Part shown: positions 23,230 to 33,899 of the stretch, one piece after another
Position numbering within the stretch: position 1 is the stretch's first letter
Layout of the letters: every line of letters begins with the position of its first letter
Assembly (NCBI GenBank): GCA_024516035.1
Contig: CM044957.1
Coordinates: 18,001,224-18,065,223 of the forward strand
DNA: 64,000 bases
Source: Bactericera cockerelli
Lineage: Eukaryota; Arthropoda; Insecta; Hemiptera; Triozidae
Reading direction: 5' to 3'
Made by a program: the position numbers and the translations under genes
Notes under the pieces: model-generated
What the model saw: the letters and a program-made list of their open reading frames with translations, nothing else
Databases searched by the model: none
Told to the model about the DNA's origin: nothing

Positions 23230-25860
23230 TTTTGTTAAAAACCTCGAACTGCAAGCATTATGAACTCGTAACCAAAATGTCATATTTTAAACTTTAACCA
23301 TAAGCCCATGGTAAGACGAATGCGGAAAAAAAAAAAAAAAAATGAGACCAAAGTATGAATCTTTTACTAATATTAGGGGTGTTCGTAAAAGCGGTTAGGA
23401 GTATCAGAAAAAGGTAAAATAAAAAGTAATATTCTTCTATTCGATAAGGAAAACACGAATATGAAGAAAAAAATATAAAAAGTTTTGTTTAAGTAGGTCA
23501 AAATTACAAAAGAAAATACATACGAACTCGGTTTAGCGTAAGTATAGCACGCTCGTTTTGTTTTTCTTGGCGTTGCAAAACTAGCGTTTTGCTTGATTAT
23601 TTGCCTGACTCGAAAATTGAACTCGTGGTAATCTTGATGAAAGACTGACATATATTATGACTTTAAAATCCAAAGAAAAAAATGTGAAAAATATGATGGA
23701 AGATGTCCACAGGACTGGCATGATATTTTTTGCATAGGTATCAGTTAATTTCAATATCTCCTATAATCCACATCATTAGTGTCATATTGTAGTACGTTTC
23801 AAATGATGGCATATGAAAAAATCAAGATTTTTTTAATCGCTAAGTATAGTAGGCATCTCTGTAATTTCTCCAAAATATTTCGCCTTGCGAGTTATCTTAT
23901 CAAGTAATCTGGCCTAAGCGGTTCAGATAACACGGTGGGATATGCTGAAAATATTTGGGACTTTGTCGCGAGTTGTAATGTGCTGATGGAAGTTATATCA
24001 TCCCATAAAATAGTGATTACGACACAATCGTCTCGGGAGCATATTATGTTGTAAGACGCTACCAGGAGTTTGTGAAAACAGCTCTGCCTACCCAAAACCC
24101 TAACAGAGTGTGACATTTCCGCGCGTCGCGTCGGGGTATACTGGACCCTCCAAAAAAACATTGCATCCTTAATAAGAAAAGTCATGATATAAAGCTTATG
24201 ATGCATTTACTTTTGAAGTTCTTTCTAAAAGATCTTTTTCAAATTCACAAACTCTTAAGAATACTTGAATAGATCATAGGGATGTGATATGGAGTATTTC
24301 AAAAAATATATTCTTATAAGTCTGGAATTCGGATGCATATATTTAGTGGTGAGTACCGAAGCGTAAAACTAATGATAGTAATACAATGTGAAGGAAATAT
24401 GACACCTGTTATTTTGTGTTAGTAATTGTATTAATAATTTATGATATTAACATTTGGTTTAGTGGATGTTTAGAATCAAAGAACCTCTCCATATCAATCC
24501 TTTGGTAGAGTTCCTGTCCATTGTCCATAGTGCGACTCCTGCCATTTCTAAAGCTAGATGCTGCATGGCTAAACCAAAATAACCCATGCAAAGATTGTGG
24601 CGTCCCTATGTAATCTCCTACAGTGGTCTTGATCGGTAGCCGAATTTATATCTACTGACATCATTTAATTTACGGTTCGTTTTGAAACCGTGACAGGCTG
24701 TGCCATTCGCCTTGTTCCTAAATTGGAGACGACTTTGGACACCCGCAGTTCAATGGGTGATAAAAATTCTTTACCTGTTTGGTTTAGGTGATAATCACGC
24801 GACTAATTAGGACATTTTTTTATCGTAAACGAAACTCGATGGATTCTCCAAGGCGTCAGTAAGGTGTTCTTTTTCTCGAATGGCGTGTTTGATATTTCTA
24901 AGATGTATGAATGCTGTCAGTATGATGTATACGGCTGAGTCCTGCTGTGAATTGACCATCGAGACAATCAAATTGGGATGAAATCTGGTATACAGGTTTC
25001 ATGACATTTGGTCTTGAACAATCAATTTCTCAGGCCAAAATATTGGAGTTTCAAATTTAATGTAACCTGAGTTGGTGGTGCAGTGATGTTGAAATAGTAG
25101 AGCGTTAGAGCTTCAAAACCCAAGTTAATAATCAAACCTATTATATTCAAGAACAGGGCTTGAGGAAATCCGCCGTTCACCCTTCTGGTTCTGGAAGCAT
25201 GTTTCTCCTTTTCTACATAGATACAACAGATAAAACAATAAAGAACAACTTCTAAGGGAGGAATTGGCTTTGTGCGCAGAAATGCCATGGTCACAAAATG
25301 CGAATTTGAATTCATCTATGCTAGTGAAGTAGCATGTCCTTAGTTTTACCAACTTTATGCTCATGAATCCAAGAACAGAAACTCATAGCTTAAAACAAGT
25401 GGGCTCTGACCATTGGAACAGTAGGAGTAGAGGAGCATTACAGAAGTTAGATCTATTTTTGAAACATTAAAATGAATCTTGCCAAATGCTTCCTACTGCT
25501 TTGGAATTGGCATTTTAGAATAACAGTAGAAAGTGCAATACTTGTGTACAGGAATAATAATAATAATATGCCCCAATGTCACCCAATTTGGGCAAGGGCG
25601 TTTATTTGTAGTAAACTACAAAATGTAAGGGTTATTTATATTGTATTATACAAAATACACAACAAAAACAAAAAATTCAGTTTACTTATGAATACATTAT
25701 GAACCTACAGAACATGAGCCTACAGAATTATTCAAATTAAATTAATTTCAATGTTTTCCTTTTTTTTAACTTTAAATTAGTATAGATCTTGGTTTTGTAT
25801 TAATTTCTTATATGATTTTTCTAGAAATCTATTTTCTCAAATAACATTTGAAGATAGTAG
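23230..25860. other. unassigned AT-rich sequence
   Basis: There is a short A run near 23325. A 104-codon minus frame (23892-24206) has no recognised motif and ordinary AT-rich codons. Nothing else is supported. Confidence 0.4.
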
Positions 25861-25930
25861 TTCTTTTTTTTTTTTTTTTTTTTTCTCTTTTTTCTTTTTT
25901 GAACTTTACAAGAGAGAGGAAGCTATTAAA

Positions 25931-28741
25931 TTATTTGCACATTTCTTGGACAATTCTTTTCCACAGCTGCCGATCTCTTGCTAGGGACTGCCATTCTGGA
26001 CCAACATTCTTTTTCATCTCATCATACCATCTGATCCTTTGTCTGCCTCTTGACCTCTTGTTTGATATTGGGATCCATTCCGTTAACTTTTTGGCCCATC
26101 TCTCATTGTTCATTCTTGTCACGTGTCCAGCCCAGCTCCATTTCATCTTTGTTGCTTCTTTGCTTAATTCTCTCATTTGCATTATCTCATTTATTTTCTT
26201 ATTACTGATTTTGTCATACTTTTTTATCCCTAATATACTTCTAAACATTTGGTATTGTGTCACATCTAGTCTCTTCATTTGTTTTTTCGTTAGTGCCCAG
26301 GTTTGACATCCATAGAGAATCGCAGGATATATACACATTTGTAATGCCTTGGTTTTTGTTTTTTCGTTCAATTTCATGCTCTTAAATATTTTTTTCATTG
26401 ACCAATATTTCTTCCAACCAATCTTGATTCTTCTTTCAACTTCCTTTTCCATGACATTTTCACATGAGATTGTTTGTCCTAAATATATACAGTCCTTTGT
26501 TTTCTTGATTATTTCTCCATCTATTTGTATTTCTGTTTCTTCTGATCTTGTTAGAAATGTTGTTTTATTCATATTTATTAACAGTCCTTGTTTATTACTT
26601 TCATGTTTTAGTTCTTTGATCATTTCCTTTAATTCATTGTTATTTTTCCCTATTAATATGACATCATCGGCAAATCTCAAGTGTGAAATGTTTTCGCCAT
26701 TGATAATAATCCCATATTTATCCCAATCTAGTTTTCTAAATATATTTTCGAGAACAGTGTTGAACAATTCAGCAGACAAAGGGCAGCCTTGTTTAGTGCC
26801 TCTGTTTAGGTTAAATTTTCTTCCTTCTCTATCCAATGATATGAAGGCTTGACTTTTGTATAGTTTCTGAAGTATGTTGATGTATATATTTTCCATTTGT
26901 ATTGACTTTAAGGATTCCCAAATGCTTGTTTGATAAATACTATCAAAAGCTTTAGCATAGTCAATCACAGCATACGAAAATTCTATGTTATATTCTCTAC
27001 TTTTTTCCAGGAGTTGATTCATAGTTTGGAGATTATCCATGGTTGAAAAACCATTTCTGAATCCTGCCTGCTCTTGTGGTTGATTTTCATCTATTTTTTT
27101 CCTCATTCTTTTCTGTAGAATTTTTGCAAATACTTTGTATATTGTTGATGATAAACTTATGGGACGGTAGTTATTGATATCTTCTCTCAGACCTTTCTTG
27201 TATAACAATATGACTTTACTGATTGTCCATTGTTTTGGAACTTCAGCTTCAAAAAGGATTCTGTTGAACAATTCTTTTAGTTTTTTACAAATTATTTCCT
27301 TTCCGTATATCAGTAAGTCATTTGTGATACCGTCATTTCCTGGGGATTTTTCTTTCTTTAGTTCTTCAATAACTTTTTTGACTTCGTCTTCCAGTATGCT
27401 ATATTTTTCTTCAAATTCTCTCATTTCTATTTGTTGGTAACTTGATTCTTCTGTCTCTACATTTGCTGAATACAGTTTTTCAAATAATTTAGTTGCTTCT
27501 TCTACTATTTCATCTCGGTTTGTTGTTGTTGTTCCATCTTCTTTTCTTAATTTATTGATCCACATATTTTTAGTATTTGAGAGTTCTTGTTTGATTTTTT
27601 TCGTAGATCCTGTGGTATTCATGATTTTGTTTATAATGTCATCTTCGTATTTGTTAATGTCTTCTCTAATTTTCTTCTTTGTTAATTTTCTAATTTCACA
27701 GTGTTCAATTTTTTGTGTTGGTGTTTTATTTACTATTTTGTTGAGTTTTTCTCTTTTGATAATTAATTTTTTTGTTTCTTCTGTGATTTTTGGACTAATT
27801 TTCTGTTTGGTGCTTTTTGTTTCTTCATTTTCTCTGTTCAAGGCTGATTTAATACTGTCTTCTAATTTATCGTAAACATCTTGTATTGATCCTTGAGTTA
27901 TAATTATTTCACTCAAAATCTCTCTCAAGTGTTTTTGGTACAGTTCAACAGAGCTTTTTATTCTTAGCATTGGGTTTTTAATTTTTTGGTAACTTTTTTT
28001 CACATTAGGTGCAAAGGTAACAACTATCAATCTATGGTCTGAGTCAAATTTGAATTCTGTTTCAATTTTAAATTCTTTTATATTATTTTGGTTCTTTGTC
28101 AGAACATAATCTATTTCATATTTTTCTTCGTTAGGAGCTTTCCAGGTCCACCTATCTTCATGCGCGTAGTAGGTATTTATAATTTTCAAGTTTTGGGTTG
28201 CTACAAAGTCTGACATCATTTTTCCCGTTTCATTTCTTTTCCCCTTACCACAATTACCCATTATGTGTTCTTCTCCCCTTTTTCTACTGCCGATACGGGC
28301 ATTAAAATCACCCATTATTATTAATGGATCACTTTCTCTGTTTGTTTCTTTCCTTATAAGTTCTCCAATTTCTTCGTAAAAATATTCTATTTCTTCTTTC
28401 TTATGTGTGCTTGTTGGTGCATGAATTTGAAAAATTGTGCAGTTCTGTTTATTGAACTTCATTTTTAGTATAGCTATTCTTTTGGATATTGGTTTAAAGT
28501 CTACAATATTGTTTCTGAATTTATTTCTTATTAAAAATCCCGTTCCAAACATGCTATTTTCCGCACTTGAATGTAGTAGCACATACCCTTTCTTCCTCTC
28601 AATCAGCACTTCTGTATTCCTTCTAATTTCTGCAAGTCCAATAATATCCCAAGGTATTTCTTCAAGTGCATTCTCCAATTCCTGCAGTTTATCTTCTGTT
28701 CTCAATGTCCTGGTATTTAAAGTTCCTATTTGTAGTTCCAT
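25931..28741 (-). CDS. LINE ORF2: endonuclease and reverse transcriptase, intact
   Basis: The 936-residue protein has no stop or frameshift. Residues 1-245 are an AP-like endonuclease: TLNTRTL at the start, the catalytic-type glutamate in LAEIRR (38), GDFNARIG (144-151), DYV (211) and SDHRLIV (234-240). The reverse transcriptase spans roughly 450-760. Its blocks are SPGNDGI (466-472), NNYRPISLSSTIYKVFAKIL, QAGFRNGFSTMDN, VIDYAKAFD (D594), RGTKQGCPLS (647-656) and the catalytic FADD (690-693). The C-terminal region has CQTWAL, WAGHVTRMNNERWAKKL and a basic RGRQRIRW segment typical of RTE-like proteins. The protein would nick target DNA and copy its own RNA. All core catalytic motifs look intact, so this copy could be functional. 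The ATG at 28741 lies 51 bases after the ORF1 stop, in the same frame. Confidence 0.93.
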   Translation of the reverse strand: MELQIGTLNTRTLRTEDKLQELENALEEIPWDIIGLAEIRRNTEVLIERKKGYVLLHSSAENSMFGTGFLIRNKFRNNIVDFKPISKRIAILKMKFNKQNCTIFQIHAPTSTHKKEEIEYFYEEIGELIRKETNRESDPLIIMGDFNARIGSRKRGEEHIMGNCGKGKRNETGKMMSDFVATQNLKIINTYYAHEDRWTWKAPNEEKYEIDYVLTKNQNNIKEFKIETEFKFDSDHRLIVVTFAPNVKKSYQKIKNPMLRIKSSVELYQKHLREILSEIIITQGSIQDVYDKLEDSIKSALNRENEETKSTKQKISPKITEETKKLIIKREKLNKIVNKTPTQKIEHCEIRKLTKKKIREDINKYEDDIINKIMNTTGSTKKIKQELSNTKNMWINKLRKEDGTTTTNRDEIVEEATKLFEKLYSANVETEESSYQQIEMREFEEKYSILEDEVKKVIEELKKEKSPGNDGITNDLLIYGKEIICKKLKELFNRILFEAEVPKQWTISKVILLYKKGLREDINNYRPISLSSTIYKVFAKILQKRMRKKIDENQPQEQAGFRNGFSTMDNLQTMNQLLEKSREYNIEFSYAVIDYAKAFDSIYQTSIWESLKSIQMENIYINILQKLYKSQAFISLDREGRKFNLNRGTKQGCPLSAELFNTVLENIFRKLDWDKYGIIINGENISHLRFADDVILIGKNNNELKEMIKELKHESNKQGLLINMNKTTFLTRSEETEIQIDGEIIKKTKDCIYLGQTISCENVMEKEVERRIKIGWKKYWSMKKIFKSMKLNEKTKTKALQMCIYPAILYGCQTWALTKKQMKRLDVTQYQMFRSILGIKKYDKISNKKINEIMQMRELSKEATKMKWSWAGHVTRMNNERWAKKLTEWIPISNKRSRGRQRIRWYDEMKKNVGPEWQSLARDRQLWKRIVQEMCK

Positions 28742-28792
28742 ATTTTTTCTTGTTTGTTTCTTTTTGAAATCTGAATTTTTGGTGTTTAATTG

Positions 28793-29574
28793 CTATATTA
28801 TATGATCTATCTTTTGTGTTTGTGGTGGTTCATTATTTTCTGCATTATTAGTTTTTTCTGATTTATCATGCACGATAGTCATGTATGCAATGTTTTTGGC
28901 ATCATTGTTCTTTTCTGTTATTTTTTTATCTTGTATTTTTGTGAACATGGAGTCTAGAGTCGCCTGTCCATCGCTATGTGATCTGTGATGCGTTTGTATA
29001 AATTTCATCTTCTTGAAAGTTTCTACCGTTGGCATTTTTTGTGTTTCTACTCTAGTCCCAGGGGAATGTTGTCTTTTCAATGGTGTGTTCTGTGGGGTCT
29101 GATAGACTGTATTGTTTATTATTTTTGAACTGTCTAATGTTTCAGTTCTTTTAGGATCTTCATTATCTTTTTCCAAGACATGTTCACTGATTCCTGAATT
29201 GGTTTTTTCTGTTTCTAAATTTCTTTTATTGACAACCAAAGTTTTTCCTTTAATATAGGCTTCATGTCCTTTAATTTTAGTTCTTTCATTTCTGCTATCA
29301 TATTCTGCTTTTCATTCATCTCTTCTTCACTCATATCATTTTCAATAAAATTTTTACTGCCTTTAAGTTTCTTTTTGTTCATCATTATCTCCGTCTTTCT
29401 CCAGGCACTAATCATCTTTATAATTATTGGTCTAATTTTCTTCTCATCGGTCTTCTTTCCAAGTCTGAAAAACTCATTAATCTCTTCTCGCTTGACGCTC
29501 AGTTCTAGTTTTTCATTTAGTAACCAATCGACTTTTCTTTGAAGGTCCCAAGAACTCAGTAATGAACGTTCCAA
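28793..29574 (-). pseudogene. LINE ORF1, frameshifted
   Basis: Two minus frames together make one ORF1. The first (29574-29215) opens without an ATG and carries EEINEFFRLGKK followed by RPIIIKMISAWRKTE and NKKKLKGSKNFI, a pattern I associate with the small ORF1 proteins of RTE-type elements. The second (to 28793) is hydrophilic and charged (GISEHVLEKDNEDPKRTE, then THHRSHSDGQATLDSMF). The switch falls at about 29240-29300, where the second frame is already open and carries GHEAYIKGKTLVVNKRN. A one-base change therefore broke the gene. The upstream frame stays open only to a TGA near 29640, so the true start is unclear. The product would bind RNA or assist ORF2; this role is inferred from the family. 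Confidence 0.65.
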
Positions 29575-29700
29575 AATCAGAACAGATTGCCACAGATTTC
29601 CATGAACAGCTGCTCCTCTTCAGAAAGTTGCTGACTTCTGTCGAGTTTCTTTGTTATCAATATTCAAATTTTGAAATTTAACAGAAATTGATAACTGTCA

Positions 29701-32700
29701 TTGATAACAAAACAAGAAATTAAATGCAGTTTCTGTTGTTTATTTGTTAATTATCTCTCTTTCTTTCTGGTTTTCTTGTTAATTATCTCACTTTCTTCTG
29801 GTCTTCTTTATTTCCTAATCGTGTTTTTGTTTGAACTTGTTATGTTTACACTCAAGATGGGCTATTTTATTTGCAAAGAAAAAGTTTTAATTGGTATTAA
29901 TTTTCTTCATTTTGCTAAATAGGCTGTTTTTTCTATAGAAATAGTCAGTTTTTAGTAAAAAAATCACTTGTAATGAAGAGTTAGATGCCTCTTTTGTGTT
30001 AAAGTTCACTTTATCTTCAAAAACCATCCCATGTGTGGGAAGACAAAGACATGTTCTAGTCCTGGTGAGTTATTTAAGTTTTCTGTTTAAAAAACAATTA
30101 AAATTACGAAATTCGAACATTAATTCACATCAAACACTTAGTTTTGTCCAAAAAACACAAGTACAACATAGATAAAACACTTTTAACTTATAAAACATGT
30201 GAATGCCATTCGGTAAATACCGGAAGAATTCAGATTAACAAATATGGAGGAGGTATCCAGTGGTACTTTTGAAACTTGGCAAAATTGACATATCTTGTGG
30301 GTTTTAAATTGCAATAGAAATAATATATTCGTATGCATCATGAGTTCTTCAACAGTTTCTTTACCTCAATAAAATTAGATCATTCTAATTCAAATACATT
30401 AAAAAAGTCGAAATCTGCTGTGGTTATAATGTAAAATCATAAGGCTGAATGAAAAGAGATGCAAATCACATTTCTGATTTTTTTCATTATACATATAAAC
30501 AAGACTTCTTTTAGAAGAATTTCATGTTCTATCGTCTTATGGGGCCGAATGAATCTTTTAAGTTAATAAAGTTGGATAATACAACAGATCAACCAAGATA
30601 TTTACCTAATTACACCTTAAAATACTATAACAACAAAGTTAGATCTTTTACTAAGGTCAAAAATACCAGGCTTGAAATCCTACATCTCACCATGCATGAA
30701 AGTTAGAAACCACTGGATGTCACCAGAGACCCTACATAGCATGGATTACACAAATACACATGTTCAACACGATGTTGTTGTGGGTGGACTGATCCAGAGT
30801 TCCCGTTTCTAAAGCAGCGTTCGCAGATATACCTAATACAAACACATTAATTGTTATTATAAATGAGCAAACAAGAAGTGTTTTGCTCCAGTGTATATAC
30901 GGTCCTGGCCTGAGTGAAAATAGCAATAAATTAAACAAGATGATAAATTAAACGGGGTGATAAATAACAAGAAGTTATGCGATGGGTGTCGGATGTGTCG
31001 GGGGTTGATGAGGCGAACAGAGAGCTCATGCATGCGATATGCTGGAAACACAATCACCTGACCATGTAACTGTTCATGTAAATGAGCTACAAATGTAAAT
31101 CACAGGTGCCAAGTTGTAACAAAGAACAGATCCTAATGCAATTATGTAATCCAATCGTCGGAAGCAAAATAAATAAAATATACTGTCTTTTCACATTGAT
31201 TGGTTATCGCAAAAATCTTTTCACTGCTTAGACAAATAAAATCTTTGAGAGCTAATAAAACTTTGTAATATATACCACTATGTAATAATACCACTATGAA
31301 GTTGTCATTGAAGTTAGTGAGTCTTCCACCAGAAAGACTTCAATAGAAACTTCAGTTCATAAATAATTAATTAAAATTTTATTTAAATTTTAATTGAATG
31401 TGAATGAGTATTAACACCAATTGGTATTGTGAATGTAATTGGCATTTAATCTTATAATGGACATCATTCTAATGATATCGCAGTTAGACAAGGTCTGTTT
31501 CAGTAGTTTCTATAATTTATATCTGAACAAAGTATGCACAGTTGCACAGCAGGAAGATTTTTGACAGCTGCCTTGGAAGATGAAGCGATAGTTCTTCTGT
31601 CGGAAATTCATAACCAAAAGCTATTATTTATGATTTTTTTGACACAATTTGAAGATGGATTTACGTAGCATGAATATTTCCTAAAATGTTTTCTTATGTA
31701 ATCTCCAAAGGAAAGAAAATAAGATTATTTCTTAAAATAATTCTGAGTGACACAGTTCAATTTAGTCGAAAAATAGTGTTTATTCTAGTATATGAGTACC
31801 TATTTATGATTCTGAGTCGATTGCATGGCCCCAGACCTTTATAGAAAGCAGATGTTCAACAGAAGGAATTCTGAAATCATGAAGAATTTTAGAATAACCT
31901 ACAGAAAGATATTTTATCTTTACCTAACCTTTTCTTAAAAGATCACCACAATAGCTCATAAGATTTTTTTTCTCAGATTGAAGCATCTTGACAATTTATG
32001 ACATTCATGTAGACTGTAGAGGTAGCTTCAGACAAAGCTCTACACTTTCAAGGTCTAAGAAATTTATATGCAACTAAATCAGTTTAAAATCAATAATGAA
32101 GTTGATTCAGGAGAAAAAGATAACAGAGTTATTGATTATTGGATCCTCGATTGAAGAATTTCTTCCTCCGCCACTGATGAATCCTGACAAATCGCTGATC
32201 AAGAAGTTTCTTGCTAGCTATAAGTTACGGGTACTTATGATGAAATAAAAAGCCGCTATCAGCAACAAGCACAACAAACGGATGACCACTATGCCCAGCA
32301 TTCCGACAGTTGAGATCAGAGATAGGGAAATGGACGGCCTGCAAACACATTGCATGGGTCGGCTGCTGGGGAATACAGGGCGAAGAAGTAAGATAATGGT
32401 AGAAAAAGAAGACAGAGATTAATACATACGTACATGTGTAAGAAAGGATTGTTCAATGATATTCATTAGTTGACTTTGGTAGAAATACAATTTTGCCATC
32501 AAGTTGTATCTGTAAGTACATCAGATGGATAATTCTACTTCTAGCTGTGTGACATCGGATGTTTTTTGGCCCTACACATGTCCTTCCTCAAGAGTGGGCG
32601 TAACAAAGGGAAAAGGGTTGGATGGAAGAGATTGACATTTTTCATTTATATTATTTCCAATTTTGTATTTTATTTGTAATGATCTGTTCTTACATTATGT

Positions 32701-33540
32701 CTTTTTTTAAAAAAAGTGTTTCATAATAATAAAAATATTCTCCTTCTCTACTCTCTATCTATCTGAATCACTTGAGGAAATATTATAAATGTTGAAAGGA
32801 AGTAAAGGAACCCAAATGATTTATTTATAAAGGACCATATTTTACGGAATATTTAGGCACAACAGATACTGGAAATCTACACAGGACGATCTCGCGGGTT
32901 CCTTTTCATTTCCTGTATAGAGTCACCTACAGATTATATGTTTAGTCACTTATTACAACCCAACAGATTATAATATGTTTAGCATTTCGCAATCTAGATT
33001 CACCCCCCGACGTGAGAAAGCATCATAACATTCCAATAATTGCCAGCATCTAGCCTTAATCCTCTTACCCTAGTTATCTCTATTAGATAAACAGGATTAA
33101 TCCAAGCCCCCCTCAAGGATCATCATGAATTCTTAGTTCAATTCAGGACGATATAATTCAAGAGGAATTCACAGAGGATACCAGCTTTGATCTTGTGCCA
33201 CTTCGACACTTCCACCTATAACCAGATTCCACAGCTCCTGGTCCTGTATCTCTCGAGTCGGTGACATGGGTAGGTAAGTAGATTGATTAAGTTATTCAGA
33301 TTACCTACTCAAAATGCACCAATCTGGTTCTAATTGAATTCAATGACTTCGGTTGAACGAGGGCGAAATATCATGGAATTACAACCGTTGAGATAGATAT
33401 TATACATAATTATGTATACTTAGATATCATCTCCTTCATATCCGAATAAGGGTTCATAATTTCTGATGCTCCCTTTCCTGGAACCTTAATTTTTAAATTC
33501 AATCGTAAAAATAGTAGTTAGTGCAGCAAATATATCAAAA
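29701..33540. other. unassigned AT-rich sequence
   Basis: The first few hundred bases may still belong to the LINE 5' region. The rest has no recognisable gene. A short minus frame near 33170-33263 begins MSPTREIQDQELWNLVIGG, but it stops after 32 codons and has no splice context. Confidence 0.4.
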
Positions 33541-33880
33541 TTGACAGTACCTATTAGTAAAAATATATCAAAAAAACATTGCCAAATATGGACACAATAC
33601 TTGCTCGTGAATGTTTCACAATATATACACGTGGTAATTTTGAGATTTTATACTAAATCATTTTATCTCCAAAATTACTTAACCGATTTCTTCATATTTC
33701 GAGTGACTCCTTTTTTTGGCGGACTCTGTATGTACAAAATTTCATCGAAATCCGTTCAGTAGTTTCCGAGATTTGCTAGTTACAAGGAATATTTTTAACA
33801 GACCGACGACAGACACAAAACCAAAGTTGCTCAGGAGATCACGAAACGTCCAGAAATATGCAAAAGAATTGAAATCGGAG
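33541..33880 (+). repeat. dispersed transposon-like sequence
   Basis: It contains a phrase common in insect repeats, aaatttcatcgaaatccgt followed by tcagtagtttccgagat, then ga-c-agac-type words. Its first part (about 33583-33640, atggacacaatacttgctcg) is similar to 41144-41200 (atgaacacaatacttcctcg). Element type and boundaries cannot be set by eye. Confidence 0.5.
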
Positions 33881-33899
33881 CAAAAAACATTTTTTTAAA

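Larger units (their letters stand above)
25864..29700 (-). mobile_element. nearly complete RTE-type LINE
   Basis: The element lies on the minus strand. Its poly(A) tail shows as a T run at about 25864-25885 on the plus strand. ORF2 ends just upstream of the tail, and ORF1 precedes ORF2 with a gap of about 50 bp. The 5' boundary is uncertain: recognisable sequence ends near 29600-29700 and I could not find a matching target-site duplication. The two-ORF order, an AP-type endonuclease followed by reverse transcriptase without RNase H, and the C-terminal WAGHVTRM...RGRQRIRWYDE signature fit the RTE clade (including BovB-like and CFDP2-like proteins). Intact ORF2 indicates recent activity. Confidence 0.9.

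Noticed and set aside
23892..24206. 104-codon minus-strand ORF as a gene
   Set aside because: Ordinary AT-rich codon use and no recognisable domain; it is likely a chance frame.
25848..29542. Plus-strand open frames opposite the LINE (for example 26349-26852, 27555-27875, 28437-28805)
   Set aside because: They are T-rich shadows of the A-rich minus-strand LINE ORFs and encode only low-complexity hydrophobic sequence.
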